DNA of 64,000 nt from Spirosoma rigui. GTDB lineage: Bacteria; Bacteroidota; Bacteroidia; Cytophagales; Spirosomataceae. This document shows, piece after piece, positions 25,925 through 35,040 of the stretch; positions within the stretch are counted from its first letter, which is position 1, and the number at the start of each line of letters is the position of its first letter. Both the position numbers and the translations under genes were made by a program. The notes below the pieces were generated by a model. It had not been told where the DNA came from. It was given only the letters and a program-made list of their open reading frames with translations, and searched no databases. The DNA lies in the NCBI RefSeq assembly GCF_002067135.1, contig NZ_CP020105.1, forward strand, positions 1,426,001 to 1,490,000. The letters run 5' to 3'.

Positions 25925-26509
25925 TTATAATCGGGCCAGTACGTCGGCCACAACACGCGGATAATGGGTATGCTCCAGCACCTGCACACTGTGGGCTACG
26001 TCATCGGGCGTGTCGGTGGGCAAAACGGGGCAGCTGGCCTGGAAAATGATCTGTCCTTCGTCGTAGTGTTCGTTGACAAAATGGATCGTAATTCCCGACT
26101 CGCCTTCCCCGGCGGCTACTACGGCCTCGTGGACAAAATGGCCATACATGCCTTTGCCGCCGTATTTAGGCAGCAAGGCAGGGTGAATATTAACAATGCG
26201 GTCAGGGAAAGCGCTGACCAGACCGGCGGGCATGAGCCACATGAAGCCGGCCAGTACGATGAGGTCAATCTGTTGCTGCTGCAGGAACTGGGTGATCCGG
26301 TCGGAATTATAAAACGTTGTTCGGTCAAAGAGCAGCACCGGCACATGAGTGTTTTTGCCAAAGCCCCGTCGGGCGCGGTCAATGACGCCTGCTTTCGGAT
26401 TGTTGGTCAACAGCAGTGTGACATCTACATCGGCCGAATCGGCAAAGTAGTCGGCAATTTTTTCGGCGTTGGAGCCGGAACCCGACGCAAACAGGGCAAT
26501 TCGTTTCAA
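25925..26509 (-). CDS. purN: Phosphoribosylglycinamide formyltransferase 1
   Basis: 194 residues from a TTG start at 26509, which gives KRIALFASGSGSNAEKI, the standard N terminus of the family; an ATG at 26611 would add 34 residues (EFSNSRSNPP...) that do not resemble PurN. Catalytic residues are visible in order: FMWLMPAGLV, then the NIHPALLPKYGGKGMYG block with Asn and His, and the Asp-containing HFVNEHYDEGQIIFQ. It converts GAR to FGAR with 10-formyl-tetrahydrofolate in purine synthesis. Divergent from the ABC ATPase. Confidence 0.93.
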   Translation of the reverse strand: MKRIALFASGSGSNAEKIADYFADSADVDVTLLLTNNPKAGVIDRARRGFGKNTHVPVLLFDRTTFYNSDRITQFLQQQQIDLIVLAGFMWLMPAGLVSAFPDRIVNIHPALLPKYGGKGMYGHFVHEAVVAAGEGESGITIHFVNEHYDEGQIIFQASCPVLPTDTPDDVAHSVQVLEHTHYPRVVADVLARL

Positions 26510-26650
26510 AAGACAATCGGTTAAAGAGTTGAACCGTTCGTGCGCTGGTGGATTGGAACGTGAGTTGGAGAATTCGTTACTGACCAACTCATCGACAACC
26601 CAACTGGTCAACTCACGAACTGCAAACGGTTCAAAATTACAACTTTTGCC

Positions 26651-26658
26651 TATTTTTG
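26651..26658 (+). promoter_or_regulatory. Candidate -7 element TATTTTTG
   Basis: Only 20 bp before the ATG at 26679, predicting a very short 5' leader for the ABC gene. Confidence 0.4.
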
Positions 26659-26678
26659 TGGGTAGTCAATCCAACCTG

Positions 26679-27305
26679 ATGCTGGTAACCAACCAACTCA
26701 CCTTCGAATACGGCCCCACGAAGCAGTTCTCGTTTCCGGATGTTTCCTGCGCCGACCGGGAAGCGCTGCTGATTTTGGGTCGCTCTGGTACGGGTAAAAC
26801 CACGTTCCTTCACCTGCTGGCGCTGCTGCTCCGCCCCCAAACGGGTTCGGTAACCATTAACCAGACCGACCTGACAACGCTTAGTCCGGCCAGGACCGCA
26901 GCCTTCCGGGCCAAGCATGTAGGAATCATATACCAAAAGCCGCACTTCGTGAGTTCGCTTTCGGTACTCGACAATCTCTTGCTGGCTAATTACCTGGCCA
27001 ACAAACCCCAGCAGAAAGAACGCGCTCGTGAACTAGCCGCTCAACTGGGCTTTGGCGACCACCTGAACAAGAAAACCCACCAGCTTAGCCAGGGTGAACA
27101 GCAGCGGGTCAGCATCGCCCGCGCCGTCATGAACCAGCCCGACGTGATCCTGGCCGACGAGCCTACGTCTAATCTCGACGATGAAAATACAAACCGGGTG
27201 GTGACGCTGCTGCGCCAGCAATCGGAACAGATTGGGGCTAGCCTCATCGTAGTTACCCACGACCAGCGACTGAAAGACGTTTTTCAGAATCGGGTGAATC
27301 TCTGA
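26679..27305 (+). CDS. ABC transporter ATP-binding protein (LolD/MacB type)
   Basis: 208 residues from ATG 26679; the upstream frame overlaps purN antisense and lacks homologous sequence. It carries a Walker A (GRSGTGKTT, near residue 37), the Q-loop YQKPHF, the signature [14 protein letters not shown], Walker [13 protein letters not shown] and the H-loop VVTHD. This is the LolD/FtsE/MacB subgroup that works with lipoprotein-release or export permeases, but no permease gene lies next to it, so its partner is elsewhere. Inner-membrane cytoplasmic face. Confidence 0.9.
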   Translation: MLVTNQLTFEYGPTKQFSFPDVSCADREALLILGRSGTGKTTFLHLLALLLRPQTGSVTINQTDLTTLSPARTAAFRAKHVGIIYQKPHFVSSLSVLDNLLLANYLANKPQQKERARELAAQLGFGDHLNKKTHQLSQGEQQRVSIARAVMNQPDVILADEPTSNLDDENTNRVVTLLRQQSEQIGASLIVVTHDQRLKDVFQNRVNL

Positions 27306-27360
27306 TTGTACTGCCAGCCCATAACCCGAACGCTATCCATTTGCCATACCTGACTTTTCC

Positions 27361-28068
27361 ATGCCTAAACATTTGTTGCTGCTATTGCTGCTGTTACCCT
27401 TGGTAACCGAAGCCCAGAACCGGAAACGGAAGGATTACCTGGTTACCGTTACTACGCCATACGGGCCTATGCGCTTGGTGCTGTACGACCAGACGCCGAA
27501 GCATAAGGAAAATTTTATCAAACTTGTCAACCAGAAGTTTTATGACAGCCTGCTGTTTCACCGCATTATCCAGAACTTCATGATCCAGGGTGGCGACCCA
27601 AACTCCCGCAAAGCCCCCGCCGGCGAACCGCTCGGAAATGGCGATATTGGGTATAAAGTGCCGGCGGAGATCATGCCGGCATTGTTTCACAAAAAGGGAG
27701 TACTGGCCGCAGCGCGCGACAATAACCCCGAAAAGGCGTCGAGCGGTTGTCAGTTTTATATCGTACAGGGTAAGGTCCTGACCGGTGAAGAACTGCAAAA
27801 GCAAATAGAGCGCAGCCACGGGCAGGCACCGGGGCGCATCTTTACGGACGAACAAAAGCAAACGTATAAAACCATCGGCGGTAGCCCGCATTTAGACGGA
27901 AACTACACCGTTTTTGGTGAAGTCGTTGATGGACTGGCGGTAGTAGACAGTATTGCTAAACAAGCCCGCGACCCGCGCGACCGACCCCGGCAGGATGTGC
28001 GGATGACGATGGCGGGCGACTGGGTTAAAAAGAAGAAAATTACCAAGCAGTATAATTATAGGTATTAG
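27361..28068 (+). CDS. Periplasmic peptidyl-prolyl cis-trans isomerase, cyclophilin type
   Basis: 235 residues with a signal peptide (LLLLLLLLPLVTEAQ). Cyclophilin core: YDSLLFHRIIQNFMIQGGDPNSR with the catalytic Arg and Phe, GVLAAARDNNPEKASSGCQFYI and YTVFGEVVDGLAVVD. An insertion of about 40 residues (TGEELQKQIERSHG...) is common in Bacteroidota PPIases. Accelerates proline isomerisation in exported proteins. Starts 55 bp after the ABC gene. C terminus is basic (KKKKITKQYNYRY). Confidence 0.93.
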   Translation: MPKHLLLLLLLLPLVTEAQNRKRKDYLVTVTTPYGPMRLVLYDQTPKHKENFIKLVNQKFYDSLLFHRIIQNFMIQGGDPNSRKAPAGEPLGNGDIGYKVPAEIMPALFHKKGVLAAARDNNPEKASSGCQFYIVQGKVLTGEELQKQIERSHGQAPGRIFTDEQKQTYKTIGGSPHLDGNYTVFGEVVDGLAVVDSIAKQARDPRDRPRQDVRMTMAGDWVKKKKITKQYNYRY

Positions 28069-28164
28069 GCATAAGCAGCGGGATGAAGAAACCAGGCGAT
28101 CGCTTCGGGGTACTGCCGGACAACTTCTCTCTCCACTTCTTATGGCTGATGCCGACTCTTATTT

Positions 28165-29070
28165 ATGAAAAAGATTCTTATCACCGGAGCCAATGGCTTA
28201 CTGGGTCAGAAATTAGTTGGCTTGCTGACGCAGCAGCCTGAAGTCGACCTCATTGCTACGGCCAGAGGGGCCAATCGTCTGCCCCAGGATGAAGGCTATC
28301 TGTACCGGCCCATGGATATCACGGATCATCAAGCCGTGATGGAGGTGATCCGGGAAACGAAACCCGACGTAGTTATCCACACTGCAGCGATGACCGATGT
28401 GGATAAGTGTGAACAGCAAAAGGACGACTGTTGGGCGCAGAATGTGAAGGCTGTTGAATCGCTGGTTGAAGCCTGTACCGAAGTGGGTGCGTTCCTGCTC
28501 CACGTATCAACCGATTTTATATTTGATGGTGCCGCCGGCCCCTACGATGAAACGGCCGAAGGAAACCCGATCAGTTTCTACGGATGGAGTAAGTACGCAG
28601 CTGAAAAAGTGGTCACAAACTCGACCCTGCGGTGGGCCATTGCCCGGACTGTCCTCGTCTACGGCATTGCCCACGACATGAGCCGGAGCAATATCATCCT
28701 GTGGGTGAAAAAATCGCTCGAAGACGGGAAAAATATCAAGGTAGTGACCGACCAATGGCGTAGTCCAACCCTCGCCGAAGATCTGGCCATGGGCTGTTAC
28801 CTGATCGCTGATCAGGAAGCCGAGGGCGTCTTCAATATTTCGGGTAAAGAGGTGCTGACACCTTATGATATGGCTATCAAAACGGCCGATTATTTCAATC
28901 TCGACAAATCATTGATCGCCCAGGCCGATGCGTCGACCTTTACGCAGGTGGCCCGCCGTCCGCCCCGTACCGGATTTATTCTCGACAAAGCACGTACGGT
29001 ACTGGGCTACAATCCCCTTTCCTTCGAGGAGGGTATTGCCGTACTGGCCGGCCAGCTGACAAAGGCGTGA
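28165..29070 (+). CDS. SDR family reductase (RmlD/dTDP-4-dehydrorhamnose reductase-like)
   Basis: 301 residues. N-terminal Rossmann motif KILITGANGLLGQKLVG, the conserved HTAAMTDVDKCE and VSTDFIFDG, and the catalytic pair YGWSKYAAEK (YxxxK). This pattern fits RmlD-type NAD(P)-dependent reductases that make activated deoxysugars, though many Bacteroidota members of unknown substrate share it. The gene overlaps the next one by four bases (GTGA), suggesting translational coupling. Placement away from the glycosyltransferase cluster leaves its substrate open. Confidence 0.85.
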   Translation: MKKILITGANGLLGQKLVGLLTQQPEVDLIATARGANRLPQDEGYLYRPMDITDHQAVMEVIRETKPDVVIHTAAMTDVDKCEQQKDDCWAQNVKAVESLVEACTEVGAFLLHVSTDFIFDGAAGPYDETAEGNPISFYGWSKYAAEKVVTNSTLRWAIARTVLVYGIAHDMSRSNIILWVKKSLEDGKNIKVVTDQWRSPTLAEDLAMGCYLIADQEAEGVFNISGKEVLTPYDMAIKTADYFNLDKSLIAQADASTFTQVARRPPRTGFILDKARTVLGYNPLSFEEGIAVLAGQLTKA

Positions 29071-29327
29071 TCATCCACCTGACCGTGAAGCCCGGCAGTA
29101 AAGTCGACCAGCTGTTTTATGACGCGGCCGGTAAGCTCATTGCCAAAATTCGGGCTCCGGCGCAGGATGGGAAAGCCAATGCGTACCTGATTGAATTTCT
29201 GGCGAAGACGTTCGGTACAGCCAAATCGAGCGTAACGATTGTTGCAGGGTTTACCAATCCGCACAAGCGTATTGAACTGGATACCGACGAAGTGCGCGTT
29301 CAGGCGGTGCTGGCTACGTTAACGTAG
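29067..29327 (+). CDS. DUF167 (YggU-like) protein
   Basis: 86 residues, beginning with GTG inside the stop codon of the preceding gene. The family signature is clear: LTVKPGSKVDQL and AKIRAPAQDGKANAYLIEFLAKTFG followed by VTIVAGFTNPHKRIEL. DUF167 proteins are small conserved alpha/beta proteins without a settled function. Genetic linkage to the SDR gene may simply be operon packing. Confidence 0.9.
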   Translation: MIIHLTVKPGSKVDQLFYDAAGKLIAKIRAPAQDGKANAYLIEFLAKTFGTAKSSVTIVAGFTNPHKRIELDTDEVRVQAVLATLT

Positions 29328-29335
29328 CATTTGAG

Positions 29336-29378
29336 AACGGGTTGAGCATCAGCATCTGACGCTCAACCCGTTTTTTTG
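29336..29378. terminator. Hairpin terminator between convergent genes
   Basis: Outer stem 29336-29347 with 29361-29372 (12 bp), plus an inner imperfect stem, followed on the plus strand by a run of seven T. Confidence 0.85.
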
Positions 29379-30185
29379 TTAAACCGCGTCAACTGGCTCC
29401 GCCGATGTTGCGGTCAGAACGGCTTCTTTGCGCGGAATATAGTGCCGGAAGAAACTGCTGATTTTCATTTGCAGCACCCCAAAGACAGCTTCTTTGAAGA
29501 TCTTGGACGACATTTTGGAGACGCCCCGCGTGCGATCAGTGAAGATGATGGGGACTTCTGCAATGCGGAATCCGTATTTCCAGCACGTGAATTTCATCTC
29601 AATCTGGAAAGCATAGCCAACAAACTTGATTGGGTTGTGCAGAATCACTTCCAGTACTTCAGCCCGGTAGCAAACGAACCCGGCAGTGGGGTCCATGATG
29701 GACATACCCGTAACGAAGCGGACGTAGACACCCGCGAAGTACGACATCAGCACCCGGCCCATCGGCCAGTTGACCACATTGACTCCCTTGATATAACGGG
29801 AACCTACGGCTACGTCAGCCCGATTTGGCTTCTCGGTGGCGCAGGCGCGGTAGAGCTTGATGAGGTCTTCGGGATTGTGCGAAAAGTCGGCGTCCATCTC
29901 GAACAGGTACTGATACCCGCGCGACAGGGCCCATTTAAATCCGTCGATATAAGCGGTTCCCAAACCCAGTTTACCCCGGCGCTCCAGGAGATGTAGCCTG
30001 CGCTCCGACGCATTGGTGGGGAACTCGCTCTGTAAATCACGAACACGCTGGGCCGTTCCGTCCGGTGAGCCGTCGTCTACAATGAGCACATCGAATGAAT
30101 CTGCCAACCCGAATACTTTGCGGATGATGGCTTCAATGTTCTCGATTTCATTATATGTTGGAATAACGACCAAACGTTCTTTCAC
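29379..30185 (-). CDS. Polyprenol monophosphomannose synthase (GT2)
   Basis: 268 residues. Motifs VVIPTYNEIENIEAII, VLIVDDGSPDGTA, KLGLGTAYIDGFKWAL and YLFEMDADFSHNPED (the DAD metal site), then VAVGSRYIKGVNVVNWP and MDPTAGFVCYRAEVLE, are characteristic of dolichyl-phosphate mannosyltransferase-like enzymes. It makes polyprenyl-phosphate-mannose as a membrane donor for later glycosylation, possibly O-glycosylation known in Bacteroidota. No C-terminal membrane domain is present, so it is the soluble form. Convergent with the DUF167 gene. Confidence 0.93.
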   Translation of the reverse strand: MKERLVVIPTYNEIENIEAIIRKVFGLADSFDVLIVDDGSPDGTAQRVRDLQSEFPTNASERRLHLLERRGKLGLGTAYIDGFKWALSRGYQYLFEMDADFSHNPEDLIKLYRACATEKPNRADVAVGSRYIKGVNVVNWPMGRVLMSYFAGVYVRFVTGMSIMDPTAGFVCYRAEVLEVILHNPIKFVGYAFQIEMKFTCWKYGFRIAEVPIIFTDRTRGVSKMSSKIFKEAVFGVLQMKISSFFRHYIPRKEAVLTATSAEPVDAV

Positions 30186-30273
30186 AGCCTTACGGGTAAG
30201 TTAGTAGGAGGGTTTGTAAATAGAACACAAAAACACCTACTTCTTGTGCAAACCATTCATTAAAAATTGTTAA

Positions 30274-31626
30274 TCACTGCGATTTCGATAGCTTTTCGGC
30301 TAGCGTACGTGCTTTTCCCAAACAATCTGACAGCGATACTCCCTTATACCAGTTCGCACAAACGAGCAGTCTGTCGGCTTCAGCGGCTTCTGCCTGTTGC
30401 TTCACGGCCAGGATATACTCGTTATACTGAGGAATGGCGCGTTCCCAGCGGAAAATGCGCTGAAACGTAGGCGCGGCTGCCCGAATGCCGAAGGCACTGC
30501 CCAGCTCCCGATGGACCGTCTTCAGGATTACCTCGTCTGGCTGACGGGCGTTGGCTTCGTTCTGCTGCCCGCCCACAAACGTCGTGAATAAGACCTCATC
30601 GTCCGGACAACGGTCCGCAAAGGTAGAACTGTTCCAGATGTGACCAGCCGCAAAACGGCCTTCCCGCCTGGGGTTCAGGCCGCCGAAGCCATTGAGAGGA
30701 TGCGCTACGTCGGCCCGTTTGTACACCGAATGAACGGCCGTCATGGGTGGGTACTCCACCCGACGCAATGCATCGGCAAAGGCAACATACCGACCCTTCA
30801 GATCGGGGTGGCCGACCAGCCGGGCGGCTGCATCGGTGCTAACGGCCAGGACGAGCTGATCGACGGTCTGGCGGCCACTGGCGCTGTCGACCTGCCACTG
30901 GCCGTCGGCAAGGCGCTGGATACGTTCCACCGCGTCATTGAGCGACAGGTGGGTAAGGTGAGCCGCCAGCGCGTCCGGGAGCATCTGCATACCATCCCGA
31001 AAACTGAACGACTGCCGCCGACCTGCCTTTGACTGATTTTTGATAAGCCCACGCAGCACGGAGCCGTACTCCCGTTCGTACTGAAGCAGTACCGGAAATG
31101 TTTCCGATACCAGCAGCCGCTCGGGGTCGCCAGCGTAAATACCTGCCACAAAAGGAGCAAGCGCGTAGTCAACGATCTCGTCCGAAAAACGCCGACGAAA
31201 AAACTGTCCCAGCGTTTCGCCATCGGGTGAGGTCGTTTTATTGGTCCGTTCCCGCAGAATAGCCAGCTTGGTTTTCCAGCTGAAAAAGCGGCCGAATACC
31301 AGCGAGAGCGGGCCGGATGGCAACTGCCGGTACTGACCGTCGCGGTAGATGAATCGTGCTTTACTAACGGGCTTGCTAAACGATAGCGCTGGTGTCAGAC
31401 CGAGTTGGTCGAGCCAACGCAGCAGATCGTCGTCACCAAGGAGTGAGTTCGGCCCCAGTTCGCGCAGATACGAGCCGCCACCGTGGGATGCCGGCTCGCG
31501 CCGGGACCGGATGTAGCCACCGGCCTGCGGGGCGGCTTCCCACAGGTGGTAGTCGATACCGCGCTGTTGAAGTTCGTAGGCCAGTGCCAGACCTGAAATG
31601 CCAGCCCCGATGATGCCAATTTTCAT
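30274..31626 (-). CDS. hemG: Protoporphyrinogen oxidase
   Basis: 450 residues. FAD-binding KIGIIGAGISGLALAYEL followed by an E in HLWEAAPQAGG, the family segment GPNSLLGDDDLLRWLDQLGL, and the C-terminal FAD-contact region NWYKGVSLSDCLGKA. This is the oxygen-dependent HemY/HemG-like enzyme that oxidises protoporphyrinogen IX to protoporphyrin IX in heme synthesis. Its start codon overlaps the stop of the DUF4296 gene by four bases (ATGA), so the two are probably co-transcribed, although a shared function is not evident. Naming varies (hemG or hemY). Confidence 0.9.
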   Translation of the reverse strand: MKIGIIGAGISGLALAYELQQRGIDYHLWEAAPQAGGYIRSRREPASHGGGSYLRELGPNSLLGDDDLLRWLDQLGLTPALSFSKPVSKARFIYRDGQYRQLPSGPLSLVFGRFFSWKTKLAILRERTNKTTSPDGETLGQFFRRRFSDEIVDYALAPFVAGIYAGDPERLLVSETFPVLLQYEREYGSVLRGLIKNQSKAGRRQSFSFRDGMQMLPDALAAHLTHLSLNDAVERIQRLADGQWQVDSASGRQTVDQLVLAVSTDAAARLVGHPDLKGRYVAFADALRRVEYPPMTAVHSVYKRADVAHPLNGFGGLNPRREGRFAAGHIWNSSTFADRCPDDEVLFTTFVGGQQNEANARQPDEVILKTVHRELGSAFGIRAAAPTFQRIFRWERAIPQYNEYILAVKQQAEAAEADRLLVCANWYKGVSLSDCLGKARTLAEKLSKSQ

Positions 31627-32018
31627 GAGCGGGCGGGCTTTTTGGTGTGCATTTCTTTTTGTTGCTTGTCGGACTTCTTCTTGAGGTTGTCGGCAATTTT
31701 CGTATAAATCGATTCCATCTCGCGTGGGTGCGACGAGTAGTAGACGTAGCTCCTGGTGTAGGCACTCGTGTCGACCTTCATCGTTTTGAAAATCTGGTTT
31801 TCCAGGCGTTTGTAAACGATGTTCGACGAGTCTGACGAGCCCAGATTCATCCGGCTGACGCGCGCTTCGGCCAGGTGAATCTCGGTCAGGATAGCCGACA
31901 TCCGCTCTTCCGGGATGAGGTTGTCCGGCTTGTCATCCTGCGGGCGTGTGCAGGCCGCCAACAGCCAGCCATTCAGCAGCAGAATAGACAGAGAGGTGAG
32001 AAATGGGTTCCGGCGCAT
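31623..32018 (-). CDS. DUF4296 lipoprotein
   Basis: 131 residues from the ATG at 32018. The N-terminal signal ends in a lipobox LLAAC (RNPFLTSLSILLLNGWLLAAC), then DNLIPEERMSAILTEIHLAEARV, the conserved DUF4296 start, and a helical Lys-rich C terminus (NLKKKSDKQQKEMHTKK). Widespread in Bacteroidota with no settled role; lies in an operon with hemG and divergently from the Bat-type operon. A longer start at 32060 is possible but adds no recognisable sequence. Confidence 0.85.
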   Translation of the reverse strand: MRRNPFLTSLSILLLNGWLLAACTRPQDDKPDNLIPEERMSAILTEIHLAEARVSRMNLGSSDSSNIVYKRLENQIFKTMKVDTSAYTRSYVYYSSHPREMESIYTKIADNLKKKSDKQQKEMHTKKPARS

Positions 32019-32031
32019 AGGCTTAAAATGG

Positions 32032-32039
32032 TAGCTTTG
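32032..32039 (+). promoter_or_regulatory. Candidate -7 element TAGCTTTG of the DUF58-BatA operon
   Basis: Fits TAnnTTTG; 63 bp before the DUF58 start at 32103. It overlaps the divergent DUF4296 upstream region. Confidence 0.38.
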
Positions 32040-32102
32040 TAAGCTAATCCCACAGGTCAAAGTTCGGGGTTACTTCTTAAAAAAATATAACGCCTGTTTG
32101 GT

Positions 32103-32963
32103 ATGGACGAGTTCTTGGCCCGGCTCCGTAATTTCGACATTCGCATCCGCAAAGCGGTCAACTCGCAGATGCGGGGTAGTTTTCGGTCGGTGTTTAAGGG
32201 TACGGGTCTGGAATTCAGCGATTTGCGTACGTATCAGTATGGCGACGATGTGCGGGCTATTGACTGGAACGTATCGTCAAAGGGCCACGGAACGTTTGTG
32301 AAAGTATTCCGGGAGGAGAAAGATCAGACGGTTTTTTTCGTCGTCGACGTAAGTGCGTCACAGCAGGTGGGTCCGCCGGAGCGCCACAAGCTGGAGGCTA
32401 CGAAAGAGATTTGTGGCGTGCTGGCGCTGTCGGCCATTCGCGAAGCGAGCCACGTGGGCATGTATTGTTTTTCGGACCAGAAGGAGAAGTACATCAAGCC
32501 GGGCAATGGCCTCAAAACGGGGTACCAACTGATCATGAGCCTGTTCAAACTTCAGCCGCAGTCAGGGCGGACTAACCTCGCCGAAGCGCTGCTGTTCACG
32601 CTTAACTGCCTCAAACGCCGGAGTGTCGTTATTCTGTTGTCGGACTTCATCGATCAACGGTATGAGCACAACCTGAAAGCGCTGGCCCGGAAACACGATC
32701 TGGTCGTGATTCATCTGTACGACCAGCGCGAGGTTAACCTGCCCCGGCTGGGGATTATTCCGGTCCACGATACCGAAAGTGGCCGTACCGTCTGGGTTAA
32801 TACGTCGTCGGTATCGTTCCGGAAAGGCTTGCGGGATACGTTCCGGCACAACCAGGCGCATCTGGAGCAACTTTGCCGGCGGTTCAACGCCAACTACCTG
32901 GCGCTGGATTCGCAGGAAGACTTTGTTCCCAAACTAGTAGAACTCTTCCGGGTGAGGAAATAG
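32103..32963 (+). CDS. DUF58 domain protein
   Basis: 286 residues. The family core is FKGTGLEFSDLRTYQYGDDVRAIDWNVSSK, followed by a VWA-like fold with FFVVDVSAS (DxSxS). DUF58 proteins pair with MoxR AAA ATPases and BatA/BatB VWA proteins in the 'aerotolerance' (Bat) gene cluster. Here it leads a four-gene run (DUF58, unknown, BatA, rnhB) with gaps of two to four bases, though no MoxR gene lies just upstream. Probably cytoplasmic or membrane-associated. Confidence 0.92.
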   Translation: MDEFLARLRNFDIRIRKAVNSQMRGSFRSVFKGTGLEFSDLRTYQYGDDVRAIDWNVSSKGHGTFVKVFREEKDQTVFFVVDVSASQQVGPPERHKLEATKEICGVLALSAIREASHVGMYCFSDQKEKYIKPGNGLKTGYQLIMSLFKLQPQSGRTNLAEALLFTLNCLKRRSVVILLSDFIDQRYEHNLKALARKHDLVVIHLYDQREVNLPRLGIIPVHDTESGRTVWVNTSSVSFRKGLRDTFRHNQAHLEQLCRRFNANYLALDSQEDFVPKLVELFRVRK

Positions 32964-32965
32964 GA

Positions 32966-33952
32966 ATGAAACAAACTGCCATTGGTCTCCTGCTGGTACT
33001 CGTCACGCTGACGCTCCGGGCGCAGCCCCCCGCCCCAACTGCGCTGGTGGGACGGTTTCTGACGGATAGCATCGACATTGGCCGACCGTTTCAGTATTCC
33101 CTGACGTATCGGCATCCGCCCTCGGCAGATTTGCTCTTTCCTGATACGGCCAGCCAGTTTGCTCCGTACCGGGTTGAAAAAGTAGCCTTGTTTACCACGC
33201 GCACTACTGGCACAGGGTTCGACGCTGTCAGCACCGACAGTGCCGTTTATACGTTGCTGTCGTTTGAAACCGATTCCGTTCAACTGTTGCGCGTACCCAT
33301 CCGGCTCATCAACGCCACCGACTGTACCGACCTATATACGCAAATTGATACCGTGTTTCTGCGGTCGCAGGTGCAGTCACTGCCCGGTGCACTCGCCAAT
33401 GCCGCTTCCCTGACGCTGGCTACCGAAACAACGCTGGCTCCCTTGCAGCAGCAGTTCAATTACCCCGTGCTTGGCCTGGTGGTAGCGGGGCTGGCCCTGG
33501 TGGCTGGGATCCTGTACGTTTTCTTCGGGCGTACCCTTCAGCGACAATGGCGTCTGTTTCGGCTCAACCGGCGCCATCGGCAGTTCCTGCGTGACTTCGA
33601 CCAACTGAGCCAGGGAATCAGCCCGGCTACCGCTGCCGATGTGGCCAACCAGGCCGTCATCAACTGGAAAACCTACCTGGAAAAAATTGAACGGCAGCCG
33701 TATTCGTCCCTGACAACTTCCGAAATCGCCGAGCGCGTAAACGACGAACGGGTAACGAATGCACTCCGGGAGGCCGACCTGATGATTTATGGCGGGGCTT
33801 TCTCCCAGCAGTCTGCGGCTTCACTGCGGGTGCTGAGCGAGGTGGCTACGCAGCGGTACTACCATCGACGGGCTGATTTACAGGCATCGGTGGCTCAACC
33901 TGCCGGTACCGATCTACAACCTGACCCGGCCGACTCGCCCGTATCTCCCTAA
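32966..33952 (+). CDS. Bat-operon membrane protein of unknown function
   Basis: 328 residues from ATG 32966, two bases after the DUF58 stop. Signal peptide (AIGLLLVLVTLTLRAQ), a periplasmic domain of about 150 residues rich in Thr/Asp and beta-strand patterns, one membrane segment (VLGLVVAGLALVAGILYVFFG, near residue 170) and a cytoplasmic Arg-rich domain of 140 residues. The position between DUF58 and BatA matches the BatD/DUF4381-like slot in Bacteroidota Bat clusters, but no motif identifies it firmly. Confidence 0.8.
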   Translation: MKQTAIGLLLVLVTLTLRAQPPAPTALVGRFLTDSIDIGRPFQYSLTYRHPPSADLLFPDTASQFAPYRVEKVALFTTRTTGTGFDAVSTDSAVYTLLSFETDSVQLLRVPIRLINATDCTDLYTQIDTVFLRSQVQSLPGALANAASLTLATETTLAPLQQQFNYPVLGLVVAGLALVAGILYVFFGRTLQRQWRLFRLNRRHRQFLRDFDQLSQGISPATAADVANQAVINWKTYLEKIERQPYSSLTTSEIAERVNDERVTNALREADLMIYGGAFSQQSAASLRVLSEVATQRYYHRRADLQASVAQPAGTDLQPDPADSPVSP

Positions 33953-33956
33953 TCGT

Positions 33957-35036
33957 ATGGCTCCCTGGTATTCGATACAATGGTTCAGGCCATCGCAGTG
34001 GACTCAGTTTCATATTGCGAACCCGCTGGCGCTAACGCTGATTCCGGCTATCCTGTTGCTGTTTGCCGTGCGGTATTACATTCACCGGCGGTCTCAGCAG
34101 CGCCTTAATATAACGCTGGAACCCATGCAGTCGTCGCTGGGGCAGAGTAGCCGCGCCCGGCTGTACCATCGCATCCTCAACGGTCTGCGGTATGCATTGC
34201 CCATCAGTGTATTTCTGGGCGTAGCGCTGATTCTGGTTTCGCTGTCGCGTCCCCAGATTATTCGGGAACAGCGCGAAGAGCAGTCCGACGGTATCGATAT
34301 CATGCTGGCGATGGACGTTTCGGAGTCGATGACCGAATCAGATTTACCCCCCACCCGGCTGGCTACGGCCCGGCGGCTGGCTCAGACATTCGTTGACGGA
34401 CGAAAAAGTGACCGTATCGGCCTGGTTATTTTCGCGGGCGAGGCCTTCTCACTTTGTCCCCTCACCACCGATTATACGCTGGTAAAACAGTACCTGGGCG
34501 ACCTGAATGCGCAGATGATTCGTACCTCCGGAACGGCGATTGGCGATGCGCTGGCCCGGTGTATCAACCGCATGCGTGATGGAACAGAATCCGCGGCCGA
34601 CACGACTCTGCAACGGAGTGTGGCAGGGAGCGGGCAGCGGAGCAAGATCATTATCCTGCTGAGCGACGGGGATAATACCGCGGGCAACCTGGACCCGATC
34701 ACGGCCGCTCGCCTGGCTAATGCGTTCAACATCCGGCTGTACACCGTAGCGGTGGGCCGCGTTGTTCGCTCCGAAGTGAATGCGTTGACCGTCGATGAGG
34801 GCGTTCTCAAAACTATTGCTACCATTGGGAAAGGTAGTTTTTTTCGGGCTACTGATAGCCGCCGGTTGCGGGCGGTGTTTAACCAGATTGATCGCCTGGA
34901 GCGTGCTCCGGTTCGTATTCGGGTGTATGAGGATATCCAGGACTACTACCGCATCTATCTTTACTGGGGCGTTTGCTTCCTGCTGTTTGCGCTGCTGCTA
35001 AAGAATACCATTTTTGGAAACGTGCTGGAAGATTGA
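33957..35036 (+). CDS. batA: BatA-like VWA domain membrane protein
   Basis: 359 residues. An N-terminal membrane segment ([20 protein letters not shown]) and a second near residue 85 precede a von Willebrand factor A domain with the MIDAS residues [13 protein letters not shown] (DxSxS), a conserved Thr in [10 protein letters not shown] and the Asp in [12 protein letters not shown] last membrane segment lies near the C terminus ([15 protein letters not shown]). BatA binds metal through the MIDAS and works with MoxR/DUF58 partners; in Bacteroides the cluster affects oxygen tolerance. Four bases separate it from rnhB. Confidence 0.88.
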   Translation: MAPWYSIQWFRPSQWTQFHIANPLALTLIPAILLLFAVRYYIHRRSQQRLNITLEPMQSSLGQSSRARLYHRILNGLRYALPISVFLGVALILVSLSRPQIIREQREEQSDGIDIMLAMDVSESMTESDLPPTRLATARRLAQTFVDGRKSDRIGLVIFAGEAFSLCPLTTDYTLVKQYLGDLNAQMIRTSGTAIGDALARCINRMRDGTESAADTTLQRSVAGSGQRSKIIILLSDGDNTAGNLDPITAARLANAFNIRLYTVAVGRVVRSEVNALTVDEGVLKTIATIGKGSFFRATDSRRLRAVFNQIDRLERAPVRIRVYEDIQDYYRIYLYWGVCFLLFALLLKNTIFGNVLED

Positions 35037-35040
35037 TGTT

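Noticed and set aside
29376..29996. 206-codon plus-strand frame antisense to the mannose synthase gene
   Set aside because: It mirrors a well-recognised GT2 gene on the other strand and shows no family pattern of its own.
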